Below are positions 42,625 to 51,281 of a stretch of DNA of 64,000 nucleotides, one piece after another. The position numbers were made by a program, and so were the translations under genes. Origin of the DNA: JBFLYN01 sp040756655. Lineage in GTDB: Bacteria > Bacillota > Sulfobacillia > UBA8153. The notes beneath the pieces are model-generated. The model was not told where the DNA came from, ran no database searches, and saw only the letters and a list, made by a program, of their open reading frames with translations. How positions within the stretch are numbered: the stretch's first letter is position 1; each line of letters opens with the position of its first letter. The DNA is taken from the NCBI GenBank assembly GCA_040756655.1, contig JBFLYN010000010.1, positions 1-64,000 on the forward strand. Direction: 5' to 3'.

Positions 42625-43470
42625 ATGACGGCCCAGATCATCGATGGCAAAGCAACAGCGCGGAGCCTGGAGAAGGAACTGGCCCAGGAAGTCCAGGCAC
42701 TCCAGGCCGAAAAGGGCGTAACACCGGGACTGGCTGTCATCCTGGTGGGTGACGACCCGGCGTCCCGGACTTACGTCAACAACAAGGAGCGGGCATGCAA
42801 GCGGGTGGGCATTTATTCCGAGGTCCACCGCCTTCCCGGGGACACATCCCAGGAGGAAGTGCTGGCCCTGATCGAAAGGCTGAACCAGGACCCGGCCATT
42901 CACGGCATCTTGGTGCAGCTGCCGCTGCCCGGGCACATCAGCGACAAGGCATGCATCCATGCTATCCGGCCCGAAAAGGACGTGGACGGTTTCCACCCCA
43001 TCAGTGCCGGCAACCTGCTTATCGGGGACAAGGGCTTTGTGCCGTGCACTCCCCACGGCATCTTGGTGCTGCTGGACCGCTTGGGCGTTGATCTCAAGGG
43101 GAAACACGCCGTGGTAGTGGGCCGCTCTAACATCGTGGGCAAGCCCGTTTCCCTGCTTTTGCTCTCCCGCCACGCCACGGTGACCATCTGCCATTCCCGC
43201 ACTCCTGACCTTGGGTTCCACACCCGTCAGGCCGACGTACTAGTGGTGGCGGTGGGCCGGGCCGAGATGGTCACCGGTGACATGGTCCGTCCTGGTGCCG
43301 TGGTCATCGACGTGGGTGTAAACCAGGTGGGTGACAAGCTGGTGGGGGATGTGCACTTTGACAGCGCCAAGGAAGTGGCCAGTGCCATCACTCCAGTGCC
43401 GGGCGGCGTGGGCCCCATGACCATTGTGATGCTCATGAAAAACACCATCCAGGCGGCCAGATGGTCCTAA
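42625..43470 (+). CDS. folD: methylenetetrahydrofolate dehydrogenase/cyclohydrolase
   Basis: 281 aa bifunctional FolD. SRTYVNNKERACKRVGI has the catalytic Tyr and Lys; GILVQLPLP and GRSNIVGKPVSLLLL are conserved. It handles one-carbon units, including those made by the glycine cleavage system encoded in this window. AAAGGAGG precedes ATG 42625. Overlaps xseA by 10 nt. Confidence 0.96.
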   Translation: MTAQIIDGKATARSLEKELAQEVQALQAEKGVTPGLAVILVGDDPASRTYVNNKERACKRVGIYSEVHRLPGDTSQEEVLALIERLNQDPAIHGILVQLPLPGHISDKACIHAIRPEKDVDGFHPISAGNLLIGDKGFVPCTPHGILVLLDRLGVDLKGKHAVVVGRSNIVGKPVSLLLLSRHATVTICHSRTPDLGFHTRQADVLVVAVGRAEMVTGDMVRPGAVVIDVGVNQVGDKLVGDVHFDSAKEVASAITPVPGGVGPMTIVMLMKNTIQAARWS

Positions 43471-44738
43471 CCCGGCAAGTTTTCAGTGTCAGCCAGCTGA
43501 CGCAGTTCATCAAGGACTTGCTGTGGAACGAACCTGTGCTCCGGGAGGTAGCGGTGCGCGGGGAGATCTCCAATTTTAAGCGCCACACCTCCGGTCACCT
43601 GTATTTTACCTTGAAAGACCAGTCATCTTCATTGCGCTCGGTGATGTTCAGGTCCCACGCGGCCAGCCTGGCCTTTAGACCCCACGATGGGCTGAAGGTA
43701 ATAGCCGCCGGCCACATCACCGTGTACGAGCGGGACGGCGCCTACCAACTGTACGTGCGGAGCCTAGAGCCTGACGGCTTGGGCTCCCTTTACCTGGCGC
43801 TGGAACAGCTCAAGAAGAAACTCGAGCAAGAAGGGTTGTTCGATCCCGGGCGCAAGCGTGCCCTTCCCCGGCTGCCCCGTCGGGTGGGGGTGGTTACCTC
43901 GCTGCAGGGGGCGGCAGTGCGCGATATCATTACCGTCTCGCGTCGGCGGTTTCCCAACCTACCCCTGGTCATCGTCGACGTAGCGGTCCAGGGAGCCGAG
44001 GCTCCCGAGCGCATCTGCCAGGGGCTGGAACTGGTAGCCCGGGTGCCGGAAGTGGACGTGGTTATCGTGGGCCGGGGCGGGGGAAGCGTGGAGGAGCTCT
44101 GGGCGTTCAACGACGAGACCGTGGTGCGGGCGGTGGCGGCCTGCCCGGTGCCGGTGGTGTCGGCGGTAGGGCACGAGACCGACTTTACCCTGGCCGATTT
44201 CGCCGCCGACGTACGGGCCCCCACACCGTCCGCCGCCGCCGAACTGGTGGTACCAGACCGGGCGGTGCTGGAACGCAGCATTGAACAGGCGGCCGGGCGC
44301 CTGAGGCTGGCGCTGGTGCGCCGCACCGAGCTGGCCCGGGCCCGCTGGAAACGGGCTGTGGACAGCCCGGCCATGAGGAGACCCCAGGACCGCTTGCACC
44401 AGCTGGAGCAGCGCGTGGACGAACTCACCCGCAGGCTGGGAGTGGCTGCCGCCCGGCGTGTGGAGCAGGCCCGGGGCCGCAGCGAGCGGCTTTCGGCCCG
44501 GTTGGACGCCTTGAGCCCGCTGGCCGTCCTGGCCCGGGGGTATAGTGTTTGTCTTGACTCCACCGGGGCCGTGATCAGGAGTATCGGTCACGTGGTCGCT
44601 GGCGAGGAACTGGAGGTGCTGGTGGCCGATGGTTCCATCGGCGCTGCCGTCACCGGGACCCGGGCGCGGCCGGCGGAGAGAGGAGAGGGTCATGGAACCA
44701 CAAACACAAGCGTTGACCCAGGAAAAGCCGAGCTTTGA
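43461..44738 (+). CDS. xseA: exodeoxyribonuclease VII large subunit
   Basis: 425 aa. N-terminal OB fold (VRGEISNFKRHTSGHLYFTLKD), catalytic core with VVTSLQGAAVRDI, IVGRGGGSVEELWAFND and VGHETDFTLAD, and a long coiled coil near the C-terminus. Degrades single-stranded DNA with XseB. Its end overlaps xseB by 47 nt. Confidence 0.95.
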   Translation: MVLTRQVFSVSQLTQFIKDLLWNEPVLREVAVRGEISNFKRHTSGHLYFTLKDQSSSLRSVMFRSHAASLAFRPHDGLKVIAAGHITVYERDGAYQLYVRSLEPDGLGSLYLALEQLKKKLEQEGLFDPGRKRALPRLPRRVGVVTSLQGAAVRDIITVSRRRFPNLPLVIVDVAVQGAEAPERICQGLELVARVPEVDVVIVGRGGGSVEELWAFNDETVVRAVAACPVPVVSAVGHETDFTLADFAADVRAPTPSAAAELVVPDRAVLERSIEQAAGRLRLALVRRTELARARWKRAVDSPAMRRPQDRLHQLEQRVDELTRRLGVAAARRVEQARGRSERLSARLDALSPLAVLARGYSVCLDSTGAVIRSIGHVVAGEELEVLVADGSIGAAVTGTRARPAERGEGHGTTNTSVDPGKAEL

Positions 44739-44955
44739 GACCAACCTGCAGCGACTGGAGGAGGTTGTCAAGCTGCTGGAAAGCGGAGACCTTTCGCTAG
44801 AACGCGCGTTAACCCTGTTCCAGGAAGGCATCACGCTGGCCCGGACCCTCAGCGGGCAGTTAGATGCAGCCGAAGCCCGCATCGACCAGGCGCTCAAGGG
44901 GGCCGGCGGGGAACCAGTGCTGGTCCCGGTGGTCCAGCGGAGCGACGGCGAGTGA
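44692..44955 (+). CDS. xseB: exodeoxyribonuclease VII small subunit
   Basis: 87 aa. SFETNLQRLEEVVKLLESGDLSLERALTLFQEGI is the family pattern. ATG 44692 with GAGAGGAGAG upstream; an in-frame start at 44629 would extend deep into xseA. Stop overlaps the next start (GTGA). Confidence 0.93.
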   Translation: MEPQTQALTQEKPSFETNLQRLEEVVKLLESGDLSLERALTLFQEGITLARTLSGQLDAAEARIDQALKGAGGEPVLVPVVQRSDGE

Positions 44956-45788
44956 GGGGCGGAGAGTTTTCTGCATTCCACGCCCGGGCCGTGGCCGCTG
45001 TCCAAGCCGGGGTCGCCCGCTACCTGGGAGCCTGCGCGCCGGCACCCCGGCTCTGGGAGGCCATGCGTTATGCCGGGCAGGGCGGGAAACTCCTCCGGCC
45101 GGTGATGGTACTGGCGGCGGTGGCTGACAGCGGCGGAGACCTGGAGGGTGCCGTGCCCCTGGCCTGCGCCGCCGAGTTTGTACATGCCTATTCGCTAGTC
45201 CACGATGACCTGCCGCCCATGGATAATGACGACCAGCGGCGTGGTCGCCCATCCTGCCACCGCCAGTTTGACCAGGCCACGGCCATCCTGGCAGGTGACG
45301 CCCTGCTGGCCCTGGCCTTCGAGGTCGGGCTGTCGGCCCGGCCGGCGCGGCGGGCCCGGGCTGCCGTCCAGGTGCTGGCGCGCGCGGCCGGACCCTTTGG
45401 CATCTGTGCCGGGCAGTCCATGGACTTGGGGCTGGAAGGAACCGCGCAGGACCCGGCCGCATTTGAGCAGTGCTACTACCTGAAAACCGGTTCTCTGTTT
45501 GCGGGCTCAGCCGTGGCCGGCGCGTTGCTGGGGACCGGCGTCAATGCTCCGGTCAAGGCACTAACCGGCTTTGGACGAGAGTTCGGCCTTGGTTTCCAGC
45601 TCTATGATGATATCTTTGACCAAGCACCGGGCGCACCCGGTACCTTGCTCCGCTGGTGGTCACCCCAAAAGGCACAGGAGCGGGCCAGGGCGGCCATGGA
45701 GCGGGCCCGCGCGCACTTGCCCCGCGGGTATGTAAGGTTGAAAGAACTGGCGTATTACGTTGAAGGGTTGATGGCGAAAGACCAGTAG
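44952..45788 (+). CDS. ispA: polyprenyl (farnesyl-type) diphosphate synthase
   Basis: 278 aa. GGKLLRPVMVL, the first Asp motif VHDDLPPMDNDD with following RRG, and the second Asp motif YDDIFD are present. Compared with usual IspA, the stretch after the second motif is short and the normal GK-S/T-Y lysine motif is replaced by GAPGTLLRWWS. It should still make farnesyl or geranyl diphosphate, but chain length or activity may differ. Upstream position before dxs is standard. Confidence 0.88.
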   Translation: MRGGEFSAFHARAVAAVQAGVARYLGACAPAPRLWEAMRYAGQGGKLLRPVMVLAAVADSGGDLEGAVPLACAAEFVHAYSLVHDDLPPMDNDDQRRGRPSCHRQFDQATAILAGDALLALAFEVGLSARPARRARAAVQVLARAAGPFGICAGQSMDLGLEGTAQDPAAFEQCYYLKTGSLFAGSAVAGALLGTGVNAPVKALTGFGREFGLGFQLYDDIFDQAPGAPGTLLRWWSPQKAQERARAAMERARAHLPRGYVRLKELAYYVEGLMAKDQ

Positions 45789-46536
45789 TTGCCTGGACCG
45801 GCCTGCCAACGACGTTTTGCGTTAGACTCGCCCAATTAACCTTTGAAGTCCCCGCGGTCTTCTTGATATAATCTTGTTTGAACTGTCCGGTTCTGGTGGG
45901 GCGCAGTATCCTAGTTGGACCCATTCTCTCTGAAGACGGGGCTAAAAATCCGTCACGGGCACATCGATGAAGCTCCTGGTGCTGGCTGGCAACGCCCAGT
46001 TGCGGGCTGGTGCTGGGAGTCAAGGAAGACGGGGCGATCCGCAATGGCATGCGGGCGAGTACCCTGCTTCCGCGGAGGCCCAAGTGCGTGAGGCTTGCCA
46101 CCGTGGGCACGTTCTTACGGCTTGGAGTTGAAACCTGCATGCGGTGCCGATACTATGGGAGGGCGCTGGGTGCAGTGTAGCCTGCCTTGAGTGGCTGGGA
46201 AGGATGGAGCTCTGGAGCATGCTGGCCGCGGCCGTGGCTGGAATGCTCTTCCGAAATCACAGCTGCAAAAAAGGCTAAGGAGAGGGCAGGGCCAGGGAGG
46301 AAAGCTCCTAGGCTGTTCGGACGAGGGTTGGCGGGGATTAAAGTGTGGCCTGAGTGGCAATCCAGTACCGCACGCGGCAACGCTGCGGGGCCGGGTTAAA
46401 GGGAAACCGCCGTTCCGGTAACGGGCGGTCACCGGCTGGGAAAGCATGCTGGACCTAAGCCGCAGCATTTACCCGTCAGCCTGTCCCCACCAGTTCACCG
46501 GCATCACCTACAAAAAAGAGGAAAGGAACGGCCAAG
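45789..46536. other. gene-free region with strong promoter and RNA dyads
   Basis: No supported protein gene. It has a strong promoter at 45844-45873 and, near the end, a hairpin ACCGCC-GTT (46406-46414) / AAC-GGCGGT (46420-46429). A GGAG-GAAA-type hairpin lies near 46300. A 54-codon frame from about 45967 and others have no ribosome site. It does not match RNase P, tmRNA, SRP or 6S RNA as far as I can tell. Confidence 0.45.
45844..45873 (+). promoter_or_regulatory. strong promoter without adjacent gene
   Basis: TTGAAG (45844-45849), 18-nt spacer, TGA-TATAAT (45865-45873): a -35 plus an extended -10. The next gene starts about 660 nt away. Confidence 0.7.
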
Positions 46537-47091
46537 TTGCGAAATCACAGACTGCGGGGGCGGCGGCCCGGCTGGTTCAACGGTCTCCAGCTGGGCTTTA
46601 TGGCATTTGTGGCTGCTTTCGTAGTGGCGCTGCCAGCCCAGGCCGCCATGGGCCACCTGGCCGTGGCGCCAGCCCTGGTGGTTCTCCTGATCATTACCCT
46701 GACCGGCATTTTCTTTGACATGGTGGGTGTGGCCACGGCCGCTGCCGATGAGATTCCTTTCCACGCCCGGGCCTCCAAGCGTGTAAGGGGGGCCAGGCAA
46801 AGCCTCTGGCTCGTGCGCAACGCCGACCGGGTGGCGGCTTTTGCCAACGACGTGGTGGGCGATATTGCTGGAACCATCAGCGGGGCCGCCGTTGCGGCGT
46901 TGACCTTTCGGCTGGCCGCAGGCATTGCCGGTGGTGTAGACCGCACCCTCAGCATCGCTGGAGTGGCGTTGGTGGCCGGGTTGACGGTAGGCGGCAAGGC
47001 CGCCGGCAAGGGTTATGCCATCGCCCATGCCAACGATATTGTCGCCCGTACCGGTCGTTTTATGGCACTATGGCAGAGGAAGGCGAAGTGA
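46537..47091 (+). CDS. uncharacterised membrane protein before dxs
   Basis: 184 aa. Two N-terminal membrane helices (LQLGFMAFVAAFVVALPAQAA, APALVVLLIITLTGIFFDMVGVATAAA), then a middle with RASKRVRGARQSLWLVRNADRVAAFANDVVGDIAG and two more hydrophobic stretches. The family occurs next to dxs in several Clostridia, but its function is not known. TTG 46537 after GAGGAAAGG. It ends directly at dxs. Confidence 0.7.
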   Translation: MRNHRLRGRRPGWFNGLQLGFMAFVAAFVVALPAQAAMGHLAVAPALVVLLIITLTGIFFDMVGVATAAADEIPFHARASKRVRGARQSLWLVRNADRVAAFANDVVGDIAGTISGAAVAALTFRLAAGIAGGVDRTLSIAGVALVAGLTVGGKAAGKGYAIAHANDIVARTGRFMALWQRKAK

Positions 47092-49008
47092 GTGGCCAAG
47101 CTCTTGGACACGGTGAATGGACCAGAGGACCTAAGACGCCTCGACCTAGTGCAGCTGGGCCGTCTGGCCCGGGAATTGCGGGAGGAGATCGTCTCCACCG
47201 TGTCCATGACCGGGGGACACCTGGCCGCCAGCCTTGGGGCAGTGGAACTCACCGTGGCGTTGCATACCGTCTTTTCCAGCCCGCGTGACCGGATCGTGTG
47301 GGATGTAGGCCACCAGGCCTATGCTCACAAACTCCTCACCGGGCGTCGCCACCGGTTTCACACCCTCAGGCAGGCCGGGGGCATAAGCGGTTTTCCCCGT
47401 CGCCACGAAAGCATCCACGACCATTTTAACGCTGGCCACGCCAGTACTTCCATTTCAGCAGCGCTGGGTTTTGCCGTGGCCCGGGACCTGTCCGGCGCCC
47501 GGCACCACGTGGTGGCCGTCATCGGGGATGGGGCGCTCACCGGTGGCCTGGCCTTTGAGGGGTTGAACAACGCCGGGCTCATGAAGACCAACCTCATCGT
47601 GGTCATCAACGATAACGAGATGTCCATCTCCTCCAATGTAGGAGCACTTTCTTCGTATCTATCACGCATCCGCTCCGCCCCGGCCTACTACCGTGTCAAG
47701 AGCGATGTTCAGCAAGCGCTCTCCCGCATCCCCTACGTAGGGAAAACTGTGAGCGAAGCCGCCACTCGGGTCAAGGACAGTGTGCGCAACCTTGTGGTCC
47801 CGGGCGCGCTCTTTGAAGAGCTGGGGTTTACCTACCTTGGCCCCATCGATGGTCACGACATCGGGAGCCTGCAGGACGTGCTGAGAGGTGCGGCGCGCAT
47901 CCGGGGCCCGGTGGTGGTCCATGCCATCACCCGCAAGGGAAAGGGATACCCGCCCGCGGAAAGGGACCCGGACGCTTTTCACGGGCCCGGGCCATTTGAC
48001 CGGGACACCGGAGTTCTCAAGCCCAATCACACCCCTTCGTTTTCCCAGGTCTTTGGATCGACGCTGGTGCGACTGGCCCGGGAGGACCGGCGCATCGTGG
48101 CCATCACCGCCGCCATGCCCGGAGGTACCGGGCTTTCGGAGTTCGCCCGGGAGTTCCCAGGTCGCTTTTTCGACGTGGGCATTGCCGAGCAGCACGCCGT
48201 GACCTTCGCCGCCGGGTTGGCGGCTTCAGGTCTCAAGCCGGTGGTGGCCATCTACTCCACGTTTCTCCAGCGTGCGTACGACCAGCTGGTCCACGACGTA
48301 TGCCTCCAGGACCTAGGCGTGGTGCTGGCCATCGACCGGGCCGGTATCGTGGGCGAGGACGGCGAAACCCACCAGGGCCAGTTCGACCTGGCCTTCCTCC
48401 GTCACATCCCTAACCTGACGGTGATGGCCCCCGCCGACGAGCACGAGCTCGAAGACATGCTTGCCACTGCCGTCACCCTGGCGGGCCCCAGCGCGGTTCG
48501 CTACCCGCGCGGTGCGGTTTGCCGGACCGCTCGCAGCCGGCCGGCGGGTCCCTTGACGCCGGGGGTGGGACGAGTCCTGCGCCAGGGCCGGCACGTGGCA
48601 CTGGTGGCTGTGGGGAACCTGGTCCAGGTTGCCCTCGGGGCAGCCGAACTCCTCCTGACCTCGGGCATCGACGCCACGGTAGCGGACGCCCGGTTTGTGA
48701 CCCCCCTTGACCACCGACTCCTGAGGAGTCTGGCCGCCCGCCATCCCTACCTGGTCACACTGGAAGAGAATACCATAGAAGGGGGCTTCGGGTCGGCGGT
48801 GCTGGAAAGCCTGGCCGGAGCGGGTACCAATTGCCAGGTGACGCTGGTGGGAATTCCACGCCGCTTCATAGAACACGGTGCGCCCGGCCACATCCGCCGG
48901 GTGCACGGGTTGGACGCAGAGGGAATAGCCGGCCGGGTACTGGCCCTCGTCCGTGGGACCCGGGACCTGGTAAGCGCAAGCGGGACCGGGCGGGGTATGC
49001 AGGAGTGA
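47092..49008 (+). CDS. dxs: 1-deoxy-D-xylulose-5-phosphate synthase
   Basis: 638 aa thiamine diphosphate enzyme, first step of the MEP isoprenoid pathway. GDGALTGGLAFEGLNNAG and VVINDNEMSIS form the cofactor site; GIAEQHAVTFAAGLA and YSTFLQRAYDQ are conserved. GTG 47092 with AGAGGAAGGCGAAG. Supplies precursors for the polyprenyl synthase encoded upstream. Overlaps tlyA by GTGA. Confidence 0.96.
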   Translation: MAKLLDTVNGPEDLRRLDLVQLGRLARELREEIVSTVSMTGGHLAASLGAVELTVALHTVFSSPRDRIVWDVGHQAYAHKLLTGRRHRFHTLRQAGGISGFPRRHESIHDHFNAGHASTSISAALGFAVARDLSGARHHVVAVIGDGALTGGLAFEGLNNAGLMKTNLIVVINDNEMSISSNVGALSSYLSRIRSAPAYYRVKSDVQQALSRIPYVGKTVSEAATRVKDSVRNLVVPGALFEELGFTYLGPIDGHDIGSLQDVLRGAARIRGPVVVHAITRKGKGYPPAERDPDAFHGPGPFDRDTGVLKPNHTPSFSQVFGSTLVRLAREDRRIVAITAAMPGGTGLSEFAREFPGRFFDVGIAEQHAVTFAAGLAASGLKPVVAIYSTFLQRAYDQLVHDVCLQDLGVVLAIDRAGIVGEDGETHQGQFDLAFLRHIPNLTVMAPADEHELEDMLATAVTLAGPSAVRYPRGAVCRTARSRPAGPLTPGVGRVLRQGRHVALVAVGNLVQVALGAAELLLTSGIDATVADARFVTPLDHRLLRSLAARHPYLVTLEENTIEGGFGSAVLESLAGAGTNCQVTLVGIPRRFIEHGAPGHIRRVHGLDAEGIAGRVLALVRGTRDLVSASGTGRGMQE

Positions 49009-49829
49009 AGGTCCGGCTGGACCTACTGCTGGTGGAGCGTGGCCTGGCGGCCACCCGCAGCCTGGCCCAGGCGCTGGTCATGGCCGGCCAGGTGCTGGTG
49101 GGCGGAGAGCCGGTTACCAAGGCGGGCGCCAGGTTCGCTCCCGACGTGGACATCCAGGTGCTGGCGGCGTCCCAGCCGTACGTCAGCCGGGGCGGGGCAA
49201 AACTCCAGGGAGCCCTGGTCGATTTCGAGGTGCAGGTGCATGACCGGGTGTGCCTGGACGTGGGAGCTTCCACTGGAGGTTTTACCGACTGCCTGCTCCA
49301 GCACGGTGCCCGGCGGGTGTATGCTGTGGACGTGGGCTACGGCCAGCTGGCGTGGAAACTCAGGCAAGACCCCCGCGTGGTGGTGCTGGAGCGCACCAAC
49401 GCCCGTCATCTTGGGCTTGCCCAGCTGGGAGAGCCAGTGGGTCTGGCCACCGTAGACGTGGCTTTCATATCGCTGGAACTGATCTGGCCGGCTCTTTTCG
49501 GTGTAATGGAGCCTGGAGCCGATGCCCTGTGCCTGGTCAAGCCCCAATTCGAGGCTGGACGCTCCCAGGTAGGCAAGCGCGGTGTGGTCAAAGACCCGGC
49601 CGTACACCGCCAGGTGTTGGAACGGTTGGTAGACGCCGCACCCCGGGCGGGCTTCAGCATCCGGGGCCTGGCTTTTTCCCGGCTGCGGGGACCTGAAGGC
49701 AACCTGGAGTTCTGGCTCTGGTTACAGGCAGGTCGGTGGCCACAGGCGCCCGTCGAACCAGGGCAGGTGGTAAGTGAAGCCCACCGGTGGCACCGGGAGG
49801 AACGATGGGCGTTTCCGGAGAAGTCTTAG
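49005..49829 (+). CDS. tlyA: TlyA family rRNA methyltransferase
   Basis: 274 aa. N-terminal S4 RNA-binding domain (RLDLLLVERGLAATRSLAQALVMAGQVLVGG) and FtsJ-like methyltransferase core (CLDVGASTGGFTDCLLQHGA, AVDVGYGQLAW, VKPQFEAGR). Acts on 16S/23S rRNA ribose 2-prime OH. GTG 49005 overlaps the dxs stop; the frame is open further upstream inside dxs. Confidence 0.93.
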   Translation: MKVRLDLLLVERGLAATRSLAQALVMAGQVLVGGEPVTKAGARFAPDVDIQVLAASQPYVSRGGAKLQGALVDFEVQVHDRVCLDVGASTGGFTDCLLQHGARRVYAVDVGYGQLAWKLRQDPRVVVLERTNARHLGLAQLGEPVGLATVDVAFISLELIWPALFGVMEPGADALCLVKPQFEAGRSQVGKRGVVKDPAVHRQVLERLVDAAPRAGFSIRGLAFSRLRGPEGNLEFWLWLQAGRWPQAPVEPGQVVSEAHRWHREERWAFPEKS

Positions 49830-49860
49830 CCTGGCATCAAGCCCGGAAGGTGGACCAAAA

Positions 49861-50718
49861 CTGATAGGGATCTACCCCAACCTGGACAAGCCCCAAGCTC
49901 TACAGCAGACGGTGGAACTAGCCGCCTGGCTGACCCGGCACGGGTACGACTGGGTAGTGAGCCCGGAGGTGGCAAGTGCCATGGGGGCCCCAGACCGGGG
50001 CGCACCAGTGGAATCCTGGACCCCGGGCGTAAACCTCGTGCTGGTGCTGGGTGGCGACGGTACCTTGCTAAATGCTGCTCGCCGTTTGCGGGGTAGCGTC
50101 CCGCTCTTGGGAGTGAATCTAGGTCACCTGGGCTTCCTCACCGAGCTGGAGCTGCCTGAGCTATACGACGAACTGCCCGGGTTTCTCCAAGGACACTGCC
50201 AGGTGGATGCGCGCCTCATGATAGAAGCCTCGGTAGTCCGGTCCGGCGACGCAGCGGCTCACCTCATCGCTCTCAACGAATTCGTCATTGCCAAGGGGCC
50301 TTTTGCCCGCCTCATGCGACTCGAAGTCCGGGTAAACCAAAACTACGTGGACACCTACCATGCCGACGGTCTCATCGTGGCCACCCCCACTGGTTCCACC
50401 GCCTACTCGCTGTCGGCTGGTGGTCCCCTGGTCAGTCCGGGACTGGATGCGCTGGTGATTACCCCCATATGCCCCCACACGCTGTACAGCCGGTCCATGG
50501 TCGTCGCGCCCGAGGAGACCATCACCGTGTGCTTGCCCGGGGCCCAGCCGGGCACGGTACTCACCGCCGACGGGCAGTCCGGCTTCCACCTGGCAGAAGG
50601 AGACCGCATCAGTGTGCAGCTTATCTCTGAGCGGGTCCGGCTGTTGCGCCGCCCGGGCTGGTCCTTTTACGAAGTCCTCCGGCGAAAATTGCGTGAGAAC
50701 AGCCAGCCGGAAACGTGA
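49861..50718 (+). CDS. nadK: NAD kinase, probable CTG start
   Basis: 285 aa from CTG 49861. GGDGTLL (ATP/NAD binding), NLGHLGFLTE, NEFVIAKG and ATPTGSTAYSLSAGGPLV are diagnostic. CTG-ATA-GGG-ATC-TAC gives (M)IGIYPNLDK, like the usual N-terminus of the family, and GGAAGGTGG (49845-49853) ends 7 nt before it. The only usual start in frame, GTG 49774, overlaps tlyA by 56 nt and adds 29 unusual residues. Confidence 0.88.
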   Translation: MIGIYPNLDKPQALQQTVELAAWLTRHGYDWVVSPEVASAMGAPDRGAPVESWTPGVNLVLVLGGDGTLLNAARRLRGSVPLLGVNLGHLGFLTELELPELYDELPGFLQGHCQVDARLMIEASVVRSGDAAAHLIALNEFVIAKGPFARLMRLEVRVNQNYVDTYHADGLIVATPTGSTAYSLSAGGPLVSPGLDALVITPICPHTLYSRSMVVAPEETITVCLPGAQPGTVLTADGQSGFHLAEGDRISVQLISERVRLLRRPGWSFYEVLRRKLRENSQPET

Positions 50719-50809
50719 TTTCTTGCACATTTGGTTATTACTGGCAGGGAAAATGGCAGACCGCGGCGTAATACTGTGCATAATGTCGAAAACCCTTGGA
50801 GGTGGAGAG

Positions 50810-51262
50810 ATGAAAGCCCGGCGGCAGGTGAAGATCCTGGAGATCATCCGGCATCATGTCGTCGAAACGCAGGAAGAGCTGGCCAGGCACCTGCGCAGTG
50901 AGGGGCTCGACGTGACCCAGGCTACCGTTTCCCGGGACATCAAGGACTTAAACCTGGTGAAGCGTCCCACCGGCGACGGTCGCTACCGCTACTCGGTCCC
51001 GGATGATCACCAGGGCATCGGTGCTTCCGCCAAACTCAAGCGGCTCTTTGCCGACTGCTGCCTGGGCGTGGATTTTAGCGAGAACATCATCATGATCAAG
51101 ACCCTTTCGGGCACCGCACCCGGTGTAGGTGAGGCGGTGGACACACTAAGAATGCCCGAGATCATCGGGTGCGTGGCCGGGGACAACACCGTGCTGGTGG
51201 TGATCCGCTCCAAGACCACCGTCCAGGACGTGGTAGAGAAGCTCAGAACGCTCATGCGCTGA
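50810..51262 (+). CDS. argR: arginine repressor ArgR/AhrC
   Basis: 150 aa. N-terminal winged helix (KILEIIRHHVVETQEELARHL...VTQATVSRDIKDLNLVK) and C-terminal oligomerisation/arginine-binding domain with GTAPGVGEAVD and CVAGDNTVLVV. ATG 50810 with GGAGGTGGAGAG. CATAAT at 50779-50784 may be its -10. No arginine genes are in the window; its place before recN is conserved. Confidence 0.95.
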   Translation: MKARRQVKILEIIRHHVVETQEELARHLRSEGLDVTQATVSRDIKDLNLVKRPTGDGRYRYSVPDDHQGIGASAKLKRLFADCCLGVDFSENIIMIKTLSGTAPGVGEAVDTLRMPEIIGCVAGDNTVLVVIRSKTTVQDVVEKLRTLMR

Positions 51263-51281
51263 TCCGGGGGGACGGGGAGTC

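Noticed and set aside
43959..45185. 408-codon minus-strand frame
   Set aside because: It crosses xseA, xseB and the polyprenyl synthase gene in antisense and has no recognisable protein.
45967..46130. 54-codon frame after the orphan promoter
   Set aside because: No ribosome site and no recognisable protein features; overlapping frames are equally open.
46406..46429. RNase P RNA in the region before dxs
   Set aside because: A GAGGAAAG string near 46300 suggested it, but the other conserved RNase P blocks are absent.
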